NCBI RefSeq assembly: GCF_021401245.1
Contig: NZ_JACBFY010000005.1
Location: 248,001-312,000 of the forward strand
Length of the DNA stretch: 64,000 nucleotides
DNA from: Pseudacidovorax sp. NFM-22
Lineage (GTDB): Bacteria > Pseudomonadota > Gammaproteobacteria > Burkholderiales > Burkholderiaceae_C
Direction: 5' to 3'
The notes under the pieces: generated by a model
The model's database searches: none
Told to the model about the DNA's origin: nothing
Seen by the model: the letters and a program-made list of their open reading frames with translations, nothing else
Program-made: the position numbers and the translations under genes
Part shown: piece by piece, positions 16,767-24,448 of the stretch
Position numbering within the stretch: position 1 is the stretch's first letter
Layout: the number at the start of each line of letters is the position of its first letter

Positions 16767-17372
16767 TCACAGCGCCCAGGTCGCCTGCATGCTGGCCCGC
16801 TGCCGGAAACCTTCGTACCACGCGGCCGTGGGGCCATGGCGCTCGCGCCAGCCAAGGTCGGGAAAGCGCAGGTCCAGGTACCACAGCGCACAGCCCACGG
16901 TGAGCGCCCCCAGGTCCACACGACCGGCGAGCAGGGCCGGTTGTGCATCCAGGTGGGCCAGCGAGGTCTCGACCTTGTCCAGCTGCGCGGCCCGCCATTC
17001 GGGCCAGCGGATGGCCTCGGGCCGGGCCACGTCCTCGTAGCGGGCGAGCAGCGCCGCGTCGAGCATGCCGTCGCCCAGCGACTGCAACGTGAGCGTGGTC
17101 CAGCGCGCCGCGCCCGAGGCGGGAATGAGGCGGCCACCGGCCTGCACGTCCAGGTATTCGCAGATCACCCGGCTGTCGTAGAGCACCTGACCGTCGTCGG
17201 TGAAGAAGGTGGGCACCTTGCCCAGTGGGTTGTGGCTGATGATCGCGGGGTCGCGCTGGACGGGATGGGCGTTGGAGGGCAGCAGCTGGATCTGCCCCTC
17301 CAGGCCGAGCTCGTGCGCGGTGACCAGGCACTTGCGCACATAGGGGGAGAAGGGCGAGAACAGGATCTTCAT
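16767..17372 (-). CDS. Glutathione S-transferase family protein
   Basis: This 201-residue protein has an N-terminal thioredoxin-like domain starting MKILFSPFSPYVRKCLVTAHELG and containing NPLGKVPTF and DSRVICEYLD, the glutathione-binding cis-Pro and Asp-Ser motifs. The C-terminal helical domain follows. A serine in the SPFSPYVRK loop is the likely catalytic residue. The start at 17372 is fixed by homology; it overlaps (ATGA) the stop codon of the truncated FAD-dehydrogenase relic at 17369-17494. The gene was therefore once the downstream member of an operon with that dehydrogenase and has lost its original promoter region. Confidence 0.88.
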   Translation of the reverse strand: MKILFSPFSPYVRKCLVTAHELGLEGQIQLLPSNAHPVQRDPAIISHNPLGKVPTFFTDDGQVLYDSRVICEYLDVQAGGRLIPASGAARWTTLTLQSLGDGMLDAALLARYEDVARPEAIRWPEWRAAQLDKVETSLAHLDAQPALLAGRVDLGALTVGCALWYLDLRFPDLGWRERHGPTAAWYEGFRQRASMQATWAL

Positions 17373-17494
17373 GCGTGGGACTCCGCAGTGGGGGTGTGGG
17401 CCAGGTGCTGGCCGGCCAGCCAGCCGAAGGTCAGCGCCGGGCCGAGCGTGATGCCGGGCGCAGGATACTGCCCACCCATCCGCGAAGCAGTGAT
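17369..17494 (-). pseudogene. C-terminal relic of a FAD-dependent (3-ketosteroid/fumarate-type) dehydrogenase
   Basis: The minus-strand frame ending with TGA at 17369-17371 reads ITASRMGGQYPAPG, then ITLGPALTFGWLAGQHLA and a short tail. The pattern ASxMGGxYPxPGxTxGPAxTFGxxAGxH is the FAD-binding C-terminal end of flavoprotein dehydrogenases of the 3-ketosteroid dehydrogenase/fumarate reductase type. Nothing upstream in any frame continues the protein, so more than 400 residues are missing. The relic ends exactly on the start codon of the glutathione S-transferase, as an operon partner would. Confidence 0.7.
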
Positions 17495-17657
17495 CGGCGG
17501 CGACGCCGCGCGTGCCGAGCAGCTGATGCGCGAGCACGTCTACTACGCCGGCCTCATCCTCCGTCGCAACTACGAGGCGTTGCTCGACGCCGGCAAGGAC
17601 GCGCCGGGGCTGCGCCCTTCGCGCCGTTCAGACGATGGCGCCCCGGGCGCCGGCTGA
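17478..17657 (+). pseudogene. C-terminal relic of a GntR/FCD-family regulator
   Basis: The plus-strand frame 17478-17657 reads IREAVIGGDAARAEQLMREH, then VYYAGLILRRNYEALLDAG. This is the last helix pair of the FCD ligand domain found in FadR-type GntR regulators, where (H)xxIxxAIxxGDAxxAxxLMxxH is diagnostic. The DNA-binding domain and most of the FCD domain are absent. The break coincides with that of the FAD-dehydrogenase relic on the other strand (shared bases 17478-17494). The 3' end overlaps the convergent CoA-transferase gene. Confidence 0.65.
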
Positions 17658-18866
17658 GACGGGCGAGGCGTCCACAGTCGCAGCGGCGTCCCCGAACTCG
17701 CGGCGGATCGCACTGCCCTGCGCGTCCAGTGCGGGTGCAGGCGCGAACTCGGCGGACTCCCACGGCACCGACCAGGGCGATGCGGGCACCTGGGCCGTCA
17801 TGCCGTTGACGGCCATGGGCCGCGTCTTCAGCTGGGGGTGGGCGATCAGGTCGTCCACCGAATTGATGCTGCCGTAGGCCGTCTGGGCCTGCCTCAGGCG
17901 CCGGCGCATCTCCTCGCTGGTCTGGGCGGCGAACACCTCGGCCACCGCGCCGTCCACATAGGCCCGGTTGGCCACGCGCACCGCGTTGCCGGCGCAGCGC
18001 GGGTCCTGCAGCAGCTCGGGCCGCTGCAGCACGGTGCGGCAGAAGTCGGCCCACTCGCGCTCGTTCTGGATCGACAGCACGATGTCGCGGCCGTCGGCAC
18101 AGCGGAAGGCACCATAGGGCGCGATGGTCGGATGCCTGAGGCCCACGCGCTGGGGCGCGCTGCCGCCGTAGCGGGTCTGCAGGTAGGGCACGCTCATCAG
18201 CTCGGCGGCCGAGCCGAAGAGGGACACCTTCACCGCCGCGCCCTCGCCGGTGCGCTCGCGCTGCATCAGCGCCTGCTGGATGCCGATCAGCGCATTCGTG
18301 CCCGCCGTGATGTCGCACAACGACACGCCGATGCGGCCCCATTCGCCCGGCGCACCGCTCACCGACACCAGGCCGCTCTCGGCCTGCACCAGCAGGTCGT
18401 AGGCCTTGAGCTCGCGCAGCGCGCCCTCGTCGCCGTAGCCGGTGATGTCGCAGGTGATGAGGCGCGGATGCCGTTCGCGCAGCGTGGCCGAGCCGATGCC
18501 CAGGCGCTCCGTGGCGCCGGGCGCCAGGTTCTGGATGAACACGTCGGCGCGGGCGAGCAGGCGCTCCAGCAGCGCGAGGTCGTCGGCCTTCTTGACGTCG
18601 AGCGCGATGGATTCCTTGCCCCGGTTGATCCACACCCAGTACGACGATTCGCCGCCCACGGTGCGGTCGTAGCCGCGGGCGAAGTCGCCCTCGCTGCGTT
18701 CGATCTTGATGACCCGGGCGCCGGCATCGGCGAGGCGGCTGCTGCAGTAGGGCGCGGCCACGGCCTGTTCCAGGGCCACCACGAGGACGCCCTCCAGCGG
18801 GCCGGCGGGCCGGCGGTCGGCGGCGCGGGAGGAAGTCGGGTCCGGGGCTTGGGCATGGGTCGTCAT
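17628..18866 (-). CDS. Family III CoA-transferase (CaiB/BaiF type)
   Basis: This 412-residue protein opens the conserved region with PLEGVLVVALEQAVAAPYCSS, followed by GARVIKIERSEGDFARGYD. The catalytic aspartate region is SLCDITAGTNALIGIQQAL, and YGGSAPQRVGLRHPTIAPYGAF follows. Such enzymes move CoA between carboxylic acids in the cytoplasm. The start at 18866 gives a normal N-terminus, although the frame is open for 45 more codons. It reads towards the truncated GntR relic. Upstream, a TTGC-N6-GCAA element (18904-18917) shares the 9-mer TTCGTGCAA with the palindrome in front of the nearby LysR gene. The CitE-like lyase at 20233 is a natural partner, since it would cleave the acyl-CoA made here. 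Confidence 0.9.
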   Translation of the reverse strand: MTTHAQAPDPTSSRAADRRPAGPLEGVLVVALEQAVAAPYCSSRLADAGARVIKIERSEGDFARGYDRTVGGESSYWVWINRGKESIALDVKKADDLALLERLLARADVFIQNLAPGATERLGIGSATLRERHPRLITCDITGYGDEGALRELKAYDLLVQAESGLVSVSGAPGEWGRIGVSLCDITAGTNALIGIQQALMQRERTGEGAAVKVSLFGSAAELMSVPYLQTRYGGSAPQRVGLRHPTIAPYGAFRCADGRDIVLSIQNEREWADFCRTVLQRPELLQDPRCAGNAVRVANRAYVDGAVAEVFAAQTSEEMRRRLRQAQTAYGSINSVDDLIAHPQLKTRPMAVNGMTAQVPASPWSVPWESAEFAPAPALDAQGSAIRREFGDAAATVDASPVSAGARGAIV

Positions 18867-18903
18867 GGGCTGGATTCTGGAAGCGCGCCGCCCTGCGCCG
18901 GAA

Positions 18904-18917
18904 TTGCTTTCGTGCAA
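18904..18917. promoter_or_regulatory. TTGC-N6-GCAA element upstream of the CoA-transferase
   Basis: The inverted repeat TTGC/GCAA lies 38-51 bp before the CoA-transferase start. It contains TTCGTGCAA (18909-18917), which recurs at 20045-20053 in the LysR/CitE promoter region. It is a candidate site for the LysR protein encoded at 19098-20006. Confidence 0.4.
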
Positions 18918-19097
18918 ATCCAGCCTTGCGGGGCAGGCAAGGCGGCCCTTCCCCAAAGGCGGGACGAGCCGGTATCTGGCCGGCTGCATGGGCACCAACA
19001 AGGTGTCGGCGTTCGAGCGGGTGCCGGCCCTGCAGAGCGAGAACGGGGTGAGCCCGCGCAGTTGACCGCTGAGGTGCCCACGCGCCCACGGGCCCCC

Positions 19098-20006
19098 TCA
19101 GCCGCCCTGCTCCTGGGGCGCCGCCGCGCAGGCCTCCAGGTGCGCCAGCAGCGTGTCCAGCGGCGTCTGCGCGGCCGGCTGGGCGCGCGTGCACAGCTGC
19201 ATGCGGCGCACGGCCCAGTCGTCGGCGAGCGGCAGCACCTTGAGCTGCAGCGCATGCGCGAAGCTGCCGGCCGCCGCCAGGGGCAGGATGCCGACGCCCA
19301 GGCCGGCCTGCACCGCGCGGCACACGGCCTCGAAGCTGCGCACCTGCACCCGCAGCGCCATCGGCCGGCTCTGCGCCGAGGCCTGGGCGGTGATGAGGCG
19401 CGTGAGCGTGCTGCTGCCCTCCAGGCCCACCAGGTCGCGGTCCAGCAGGTCGGCGAAGGCCACCGTCTCGCCCACCGGCGCATCGGCTTCGCGGGTGACG
19501 GCGGCCAGCCGGTCGCTGCGGTAGGGCCGCACCCACAGGCCCGACACGTCGCAGCCTTCCACCACCACGCCCACGTCGGCCTCGCCGGCGCGCACGCGGC
19601 GGGCGGCCTCGTCGCTCCAGCATTCCTCCAGCACGATGCGCGCCCCGGCATGGTCGCCCTGGAAGCGCGCCACGTCGCCGGGCAGGAACTGCGACATGGC
19701 CGAGGTGTTGCCGTGCACCCGCAGCACCGCGAAGTTGCCGGCCGCGTAGTTGACCATCTCGGCGCGCATGTGCTGGACGTCGGCGATCACGTTGCGCGCC
19801 AGGCGCAGCAGGTGCTCGCCGGCCGGCGTGAGCTGCAGGCCGCGCGAATGGCGTGCGAAGAGCGTGGCATTGAACTGGTGCTCCAGCTGCGTGAGCCGGC
19901 GGCTGGCCGCCGGCACCGTGATGTGGCTGGCCTCGGCCGCGCGGGTGAGGTTGCGCAGCTCGGCCGCGCGCACGAAGAGGGCCAGGGAATCGATGTCCGG
20001 GAGCAT
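19098..20006 (-). CDS. LysR-family transcriptional regulator
   Basis: This 302-residue regulator has a winged helix-turn-helix at residues 3-62 (LALFVRAAELRNLTRAAEASHITVPAASRRLTQLE), then a linker helix and a two-lobe effector domain (VLRVHGNTSAMSQFLPGDVARFQ and onward). It is divergent from the CitE-like lyase gene and upstream of the CoA-transferase on the same strand, the usual place for a pathway-specific LysR regulator. A 17-bp palindrome with T-N11-A geometry (20038-20054) lies 32 bp before its start. The effector is probably an acid or acyl-CoA of that pathway, by inference. Confidence 0.92.
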   Translation of the reverse strand: MLPDIDSLALFVRAAELRNLTRAAEASHITVPAASRRLTQLEHQFNATLFARHSRGLQLTPAGEHLLRLARNVIADVQHMRAEMVNYAAGNFAVLRVHGNTSAMSQFLPGDVARFQGDHAGARIVLEECWSDEAARRVRAGEADVGVVVEGCDVSGLWVRPYRSDRLAAVTREADAPVGETVAFADLLDRDLVGLEGSSTLTRLITAQASAQSRPMALRVQVRSFEAVCRAVQAGLGVGILPLAAAGSFAHALQLKVLPLADDWAVRRMQLCTRAQPAAQTPLDTLLAHLEACAAAPQEQGG

Positions 20007-20037
20007 GGCGGCCGATTCTGCCGCCCCACCGGCTTGT

Positions 20038-20054
20038 CTTGCCGTTCGTGCAAG
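20038..20054. promoter_or_regulatory. CTTGC-N7-GCAAG palindrome, probable LysR operator
   Basis: The perfect 5-bp arms CTTGC (20038-20042) and GCAAG (20050-20054) fit the T-N11-A pattern (T40 to A52) of LysR-family sites. The palindrome lies in the divergent promoter region between the LysR gene (start 20006) and the CitE-like gene (start 20233), nearer to the regulator. Confidence 0.55.
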
Positions 20055-20137
20055 GCGGCGTTGATCGCTTTCCAATTCACGGCCGTGGCCGCGCTGCCTA
20101 CATTGCACGACGTTCCATGCACCAGAGGAGGCCCGAC

Positions 20138-20233
20138 ATGAGACAGAGATTCATTGGCTGCCCGCGAACGGGCGCAGCGCACGCTCGCCTGCCGTCCGTG
20201 CCGTCGCCGGTGGGCGGCGGGCGCACCATCTGA
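20138..20233 (+). other. Possible 31-codon leader frame before the CitE-like gene
   Basis: ATG at 20138 follows a strong ribosome site (AGAGGAGG). It opens a 31-residue frame, MRQRFIGCPRTGAAHARLP and so on, whose TGA overlaps the downstream ATG (TGATG at 20231-20235). It may be a leader peptide that couples translation, or the stump of a lost gene. I recognise nothing in its sequence. Confidence 0.35.
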
Positions 20234-21063
20234 TGGTCGCCCTGCACCGCCCGCCGCGCAGCTACCTCTTCGTGCCGGGCGACCGGCCCGAGCGCTTCGC
20301 CAAGGCCTGGGACAGCAATGCCGACGCCGTCATCCTCGACCTGGAGGACGCCGTCGCGCCGCAGGACAAGGATGCCGCCCGGGCAGCGGTGGCCGCCTGG
20401 CTGTCGGCCGAGCGACCGGTGTGGGTCCGCATCAATGCCTGCGACACGGCGGCCTTCGAGGGCGACCTGCAGCTCATCGGCCGGCCGGGCCTGGCGGGGC
20501 TGATGGTGCCCAAGGCCGAGGCGCTTCCGCCCGCCCTGCTCGCCGCGGCCACGGCGGCCGACTGCCCGCTGCTCGCCCTGGTGGAGACGGCCCGTGGCAT
20601 CGCCCTGGCCCAGGAGATCGCCCGCACGCCGGGCGTGGCGCGGCTGGCCTTCGGCAGCATCGACTTCCAGGCCGACCTCGGCATCGAGAGCGAGGAAGGC
20701 CTGCTGCCCTTCCGCAGCATGCTGGTGCTGGCTTCGCGGCTGGCAGGCCTGCCGCCGCCCGTGGACGGCGTCTGTACGGCGCTGGACGACGCCACCGTGC
20801 TGGACGCCGACAGCCGCCGCTCGCGCGCCCTGGGCTTCGGGGGCCGGCTGTGCATCCATCCGAAGCAGGTCGGGCCGGTGCATGCCGCCTGGGCGCCCAC
20901 ACCGGCCGAACAGGCCTGGGCCCGGCGCGTGGTCGAGGCCATGGACGCCAGCGGCGGCAGCGCCGTGCGCGTGGACGGCAAGATGGTCGACCAGCCCGTG
21001 CTGATCCGGGCCCGCCAGTGGCTGGACGCGGCGGACACGGGGCGGCGCCCGCGCGGCGGCTGA
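20233..21063 (+). CDS. CitE-like lyase (HpcH/HpaI aldolase family, citrate lyase beta subunit type)
   Basis: This 276-residue TIM-barrel protein has landmarks SYLFVPGDRPERFAKA, DAVILDLEDAV (acidic residues E38 and D39), R66 in VRINACD, E118 in LVETARG and D144 in GSIDFQADLG. LCIHPKQVG is the usual C-terminal signature. Enzymes of this family cleave or form (3S)-malyl-, citramalyl- or citryl-CoA-type esters using a metal ion. Stand-alone copies next to a family III CoA-transferase usually serve an acyl-CoA pathway rather than the citrate lyase complex, and no citD or citF genes are present. It lies divergent from the LysR regulator. Confidence 0.88.
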   Translation: MVALHRPPRSYLFVPGDRPERFAKAWDSNADAVILDLEDAVAPQDKDAARAAVAAWLSAERPVWVRINACDTAAFEGDLQLIGRPGLAGLMVPKAEALPPALLAAATAADCPLLALVETARGIALAQEIARTPGVARLAFGSIDFQADLGIESEEGLLPFRSMLVLASRLAGLPPPVDGVCTALDDATVLDADSRRSRALGFGGRLCIHPKQVGPVHAAWAPTPAEQAWARRVVEAMDASGGSAVRVDGKMVDQPVLIRARQWLDAADTGRRPRGG

Positions 21064-21161
21064 CGGGCGCGGGCGCGTGCAGGCGGCCTGGCCGCCTGAG
21101 CGTTTTCCCTGCACAACAAGGGCCAATCACGCTCCAGACACGCATCCCTACCTCAACATCC

Positions 21162-21211
21162 GCAGGATATCGTTGATCCCCGTCGAATTCGATCCAGAAG
21201 TTGCAGGATAT
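21162..21211. promoter_or_regulatory. GCAGGATAT direct repeat upstream of hpd
   Basis: The 9-mer GCAGGATAT occurs at 21162-21170 and again at 21203-21211. The spacing is 41 bp, close to four helical turns. Both copies are inside the 210-bp gap in front of hpd, 63 bp before its start at the nearest. It is a candidate operator for an aromatic amino acid regulator; no regulator gene for it is in the window. Confidence 0.35.
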
Positions 21212-21273
21212 GTGCGCGGCCCTCTGCCTACAGTAGAGCCTTTACGACCATCCCTACGACTCTGGAGCCAACG

Positions 21274-22383
21274 ATGTCCGACCTCTTCGACAACCCCATG
21301 GGCCTGTGCGGCTTCGAATTCGTCGAATTCGCCTCGCCCACGCCGAATGTCCTGGAGCCGCTGTTCGAGAAGATGGGCTTCACGCTGGTGGCCAAGCACC
21401 GCTCCAAGGACGTGCTGCTCTACCGCCAGGGCGGCATCAACTTCATCGTCAACCGCGAGCCGCGCAGCCCGGCCGCCTACTTCGCCGCCGAGCACGGCCC
21501 CTCGGCCTGCGGCCTCGCCTTCCGCGTGAAGGACTCGCACCACGCCTACAAGCGCGCCCTGGAGCTGGGCGCCCAGCCCGTCGAGATCGCCACCGGTCCC
21601 ATGGAGCTGCGCCTGCCGGCCATCAAGGGCATCGGCGGCGCGCCGCTGTACCTGATCGACCGCTACGAGGACGGCAAGTCCATCTACGACATCGACTTCG
21701 AATTCCTGCCCGGCGTCGAGCGCCATCCGCAAGGCCACGGCTTCCAGGTGGTGGACCACCTGACGCACAACGTCTACCGCGGCCGCATGAGCTACTGGGC
21801 GGACTTCTACAGCAAGCTCTTCAACTTCCGCGAGATCCGCTACTTCGACATCAGCGGCGAGTACACCGGCCTGACCTCCAAGGCCATGACCGCACCGGAC
21901 GGCCTGGTGCGCATTCCGCTGAACGAGGAGTCGCGCCAGGGCGGCGGCCAGATCGAGGAATTCCTGATGCAGTTCAACGGCGAAGGCATCCAGCACATCG
22001 CCCTGCTCACGGACAACCTGCTCGAGTCCATCGACCGGCTGCAGATGGCCGGCGTGCCGCTGCTGACGGCGCCCAACGACATCTACTACCAGAACCTGGA
22101 CAAGCGCCTGCCCGGTCACGGCCAACCCGTGGGCGAACTGCAGGCCCGCGGCATCCTGCTGGACGGCACCACCGAAGGCGGCCAGCCGCGCCTGCTGCTG
22201 CAGATCTTCTCGGAGCCCACGCTGGGCCCGGTCTTCTTCGAATTCATCGAGCGCAAGGGCGACTATCGCGAAGGCTTCGGCGAGGGCAACTTCAAGGCCC
22301 TGTTCGAGTCGCTGGAGCGCGACCAGATCAACCGCGGCGTGCTGAAGGTGGACGACAAGGCCGCCGAGAAGGAAGCCGCGTGA
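21274..22383 (+). CDS. hpd: 4-Hydroxyphenylpyruvate dioxygenase
   Basis: This 369-residue Fe(II) dioxygenase converts 4-hydroxyphenylpyruvate to homogentisate in tyrosine catabolism. The metal ligands are H162 (VVDHLTHNV), H241 ([10 protein letters not shown]) and E323 ([10 protein letters not shown]), one residue away from the numbering of the Pseudomonas enzyme. The C-terminal helix [21 protein letters not shown], which closes the active site, is present. It is the first gene of a block hpd-phhB-phhA-SDR, all tightly spaced. Its stop overlaps the phhB GTG start. Homogentisate dioxygenase and the aromatic aminotransferase are not in the window. Confidence 0.97.
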   Translation: MSDLFDNPMGLCGFEFVEFASPTPNVLEPLFEKMGFTLVAKHRSKDVLLYRQGGINFIVNREPRSPAAYFAAEHGPSACGLAFRVKDSHHAYKRALELGAQPVEIATGPMELRLPAIKGIGGAPLYLIDRYEDGKSIYDIDFEFLPGVERHPQGHGFQVVDHLTHNVYRGRMSYWADFYSKLFNFREIRYFDISGEYTGLTSKAMTAPDGLVRIPLNEESRQGGGQIEEFLMQFNGEGIQHIALLTDNLLESIDRLQMAGVPLLTAPNDIYYQNLDKRLPGHGQPVGELQARGILLDGTTEGGQPRLLLQIFSEPTLGPVFFEFIERKGDYREGFGEGNFKALFESLERDQINRGVLKVDDKAAEKEAA

Positions 22384-22715
22384 GCGCAGCGCCCGCCCGG
22401 CTCGACGGCGAGGCATTGACCGCGCAGCTCCAGGCGCTGCCGCACTGGCGCCATGCGCCGGATCGCGGCGGCCTGATCGTGCGCGAATTCGTCTTCGCCG
22501 ATTTCGTGGCCGCCTTCGGCTTCATGGCCCAGGTGGCCCTGCATGCGGAACGCATGAACCACCATCCCGAGTGGTTCAACGTCTACAACCGCGTGCAGGT
22601 CACCCTGACCACGCACGATGCCAACGGCCTGTCGACCAAGGACATCGAGATGGCCGGCCTGATGGACCGGCTGGCCACCGCCCTGGGCGCACGCGCCCCC
22701 GCCTCCTCCACCTAG
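22380..22715 (+). CDS. phhB: Pterin-4a-carbinolamine dehydratase
   Basis: This 111-residue enzyme dehydrates 4a-hydroxytetrahydrobiopterin, the product of phenylalanine hydroxylase, to quinonoid dihydropterin. The family motif is complete: E57, H61-H62-P63 and the downstream His79 in [12 protein letters not shown]. No ATG is available; the likely start is GTG at 22380, overlapping the hpd stop (GTGA), which gives the normal length. It lies between hpd and phhA, so enzyme and cofactor recycler are made together. Confidence 0.92.
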   Translation: MSAAPARLDGEALTAQLQALPHWRHAPDRGGLIVREFVFADFVAAFGFMAQVALHAERMNHHPEWFNVYNRVQVTLTTHDANGLSTKDIEMAGLMDRLATALGARAPASST

Positions 22716-22724
22716 GAGCCCTCC

Positions 22725-23627
22725 ATGCTGCAGACCTCCAACACCGCGCCGGCCAAGCATGGCCTGGCGGCGGGGACGGGCCACGCCCCGGCCCGACCCG
22801 ACTGGACCATCGACCAGGACTGGGGCCGCTACACCGCCGAAGAGCACGGCGTGTGGCGCACGCTCTTCGAACGCCAGAGCCGGCTGCTGCCCGGCCGCGC
22901 CTGCGACGAATTCATCCGCGGCATGCAGGACCTGCCCATCGGCCCCGAGCAGATTCCCGACTTCGAACAGATGTCCAAGGTGCTGCGCCAGCGCACCGGC
23001 TGGGAGGTGGTGGCCGTGCCAGGCCTGGTGCCCGACGACGTGTTCTTCGAGCACTTGGCCAACCGCCGCTTTCCGGCCGGCCAGTTCATCCGCAAGCCGC
23101 ACGAGTTGGACTACCTGGAAGAGCCCGACGTCTTCCATGACGTGTTCGGCCACGTGCCGATGCTGATGAACCCGGTGATCGCCGACTACATCCAGGCCTA
23201 CGGCGAAGGCGGCCTCAAGGCCAACCGCCTGGGCATGCTGGAGAAGCTGGCCCGGGTGTACTGGTACACGGTGGAGTTCGGCCTGGTGCAGCAGAGCGAC
23301 GGCCTGCGCATCTATGGCGCGGGCATCGCGTCATCCTTCAGCGAGACGCGCTTCGCGGTCGAGTCCGACTCGCCCAACCGCGTCCGCTTCGAGCTGGCGC
23401 GCGTGATGCAGACGCACTACCGCATCGACGACTTCCAGGAAACCTACTTCGTGCTGGGCCACCTTGACGAGCTGCTGGAGCTGGCCCGCATCGACTTCGC
23501 GCCGCTCTACCAGCGCCTGGCCGGTGCGCCCGAGCATGAACCGGGCGACGTGCTGCCCGGCGACACGGTGCTCACGCGCGGCCGCGGCCACTACCACGCG
23601 GCGCGCCGCAACGCGGGCGCGGCCTGA
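22725..23627 (+). CDS. phhA: Phenylalanine 4-monooxygenase
   Basis: This 300-residue pterin-dependent hydroxylase makes tyrosine from phenylalanine. The iron ligands are H138 and H143 (VFHDVFGHVP) and E184 (WYTVEFGLV), exactly the numbering of the Chromobacterium violaceum enzyme. There is no regulatory ACT domain, as usual in bacteria. The ribosome site AGGAG lies before ATG 22725, 9 bp after phhB. With hpd it gives two of the three steps from phenylalanine to homogentisate; the transaminase must be encoded elsewhere. Confidence 0.97.
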   Translation: MLQTSNTAPAKHGLAAGTGHAPARPDWTIDQDWGRYTAEEHGVWRTLFERQSRLLPGRACDEFIRGMQDLPIGPEQIPDFEQMSKVLRQRTGWEVVAVPGLVPDDVFFEHLANRRFPAGQFIRKPHELDYLEEPDVFHDVFGHVPMLMNPVIADYIQAYGEGGLKANRLGMLEKLARVYWYTVEFGLVQQSDGLRIYGAGIASSFSETRFAVESDSPNRVRFELARVMQTHYRIDDFQETYFVLGHLDELLELARIDFAPLYQRLAGAPEHEPGDVLPGDTVLTRGRGHYHAARRNAGAA

Positions 23628-23641
23628 AGGAACCCCAGTCC

Positions 23642-24340
23642 ATGACGACCCCCTCCCCCGCCCGGAAGATCGTGCTGATCACCGGCGCGTCCGGCCAGCT
23701 GGGCCGCGCCGTCGCGCAGGCCTTCCTCGACCAGGGCGCGCGGCTCATCCTGCTGGACCGTCACCGCGGCGTGCTGCCCGATGGCGAGGACCTGCGCCAT
23801 GTGACGGTCGACCTCGCCGACCGCACGCAGGTCGTGCAGCGCATCGGCGAAGCCACCGCGCAGATGGGCGGCCTGCACACGGTCTGCCACATCGCCGGCG
23901 GCTTCCGCATGGGCGAGGCGGTGCACGAGACCAGCGCCGCGACCTGGGACCTCCTGATGGACCTCAACGCCCGCTCGCTGCTGCACGTGGCCGCGGCCAC
24001 CGTGCCGCTGCTGCTCGCGCAGGGCGGCGGCCAGATCGTGACGGTGGGCGCCGGCGCGGCCGCCCGCGGCGGTGCGCAGATGGGTGCCTACAGTGCGTCC
24101 AAGAGCGCGCTGATCCGCCTGACCGAATCGATGTCGGCGGAACTGAAGGACCAGGGCATCCGGGTCAACTGCGTGCTGCCCTCGATCATCGACACGCCGG
24201 ACAACCGGCGGTCCATGCCCGAGGCCGACTTCGGCCGGTGGGTGACGCCCCAGGCCCTGGCAGAGGTGATCGCCTTCCTGGCCTCCGATGCGGCGCGCGC
24301 GATCCACGGCGCGGCGATCCCGGTCAGCGGGCGGGTCTGA
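23642..24340 (+). CDS. Short-chain dehydrogenase of dihydropteridine-reductase (QDPR) type
   Basis: This 232-residue Rossmann protein has a nucleotide turn TGASGQLG (GxxGxxG spacing, not the usual GxxxGxG) and the active-site pair Y150-x3-K154. The classical catalytic Ser, expected 13 residues before the Tyr, is Ala in VGAGAAARGG. The C-terminal section DTPDNRRSMPEADFGRW (184-200) matches the equivalent stretch of animal quinonoid dihydropteridine reductase almost residue for residue as I recall it. That enzyme also lacks the Ser and has GxxGxxG. It follows phhA by 14 bp. A role in regenerating tetrahydropterin for phhA fits the context, although the same motif occurs in a wider bacterial SDR clade. 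Confidence 0.7.
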   Translation: MTTPSPARKIVLITGASGQLGRAVAQAFLDQGARLILLDRHRGVLPDGEDLRHVTVDLADRTQVVQRIGEATAQMGGLHTVCHIAGGFRMGEAVHETSAATWDLLMDLNARSLLHVAAATVPLLLAQGGGQIVTVGAGAAARGGAQMGAYSASKSALIRLTESMSAELKDQGIRVNCVLPSIIDTPDNRRSMPEADFGRWVTPQALAEVIAFLASDAARAIHGAAIPVSGRV

Positions 24341-24448
24341 CGGCCGCCCAGGCGCTCGGCGCGAGCGGCGCCCCGCTCGCTCGCGGCATGGCATCGGGGT
24401 AGTTGCGGTCGTCGTTACCCCATCGATCGAGCCGCCACCCCATCCGGT

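Noticed and set aside
24341-24448. GGGGTA/TACCCC inverted repeat between convergent genes as a terminator
   Set aside because: Only six paired bases around a 15-base loop and no T-run; too weak to list as a feature.
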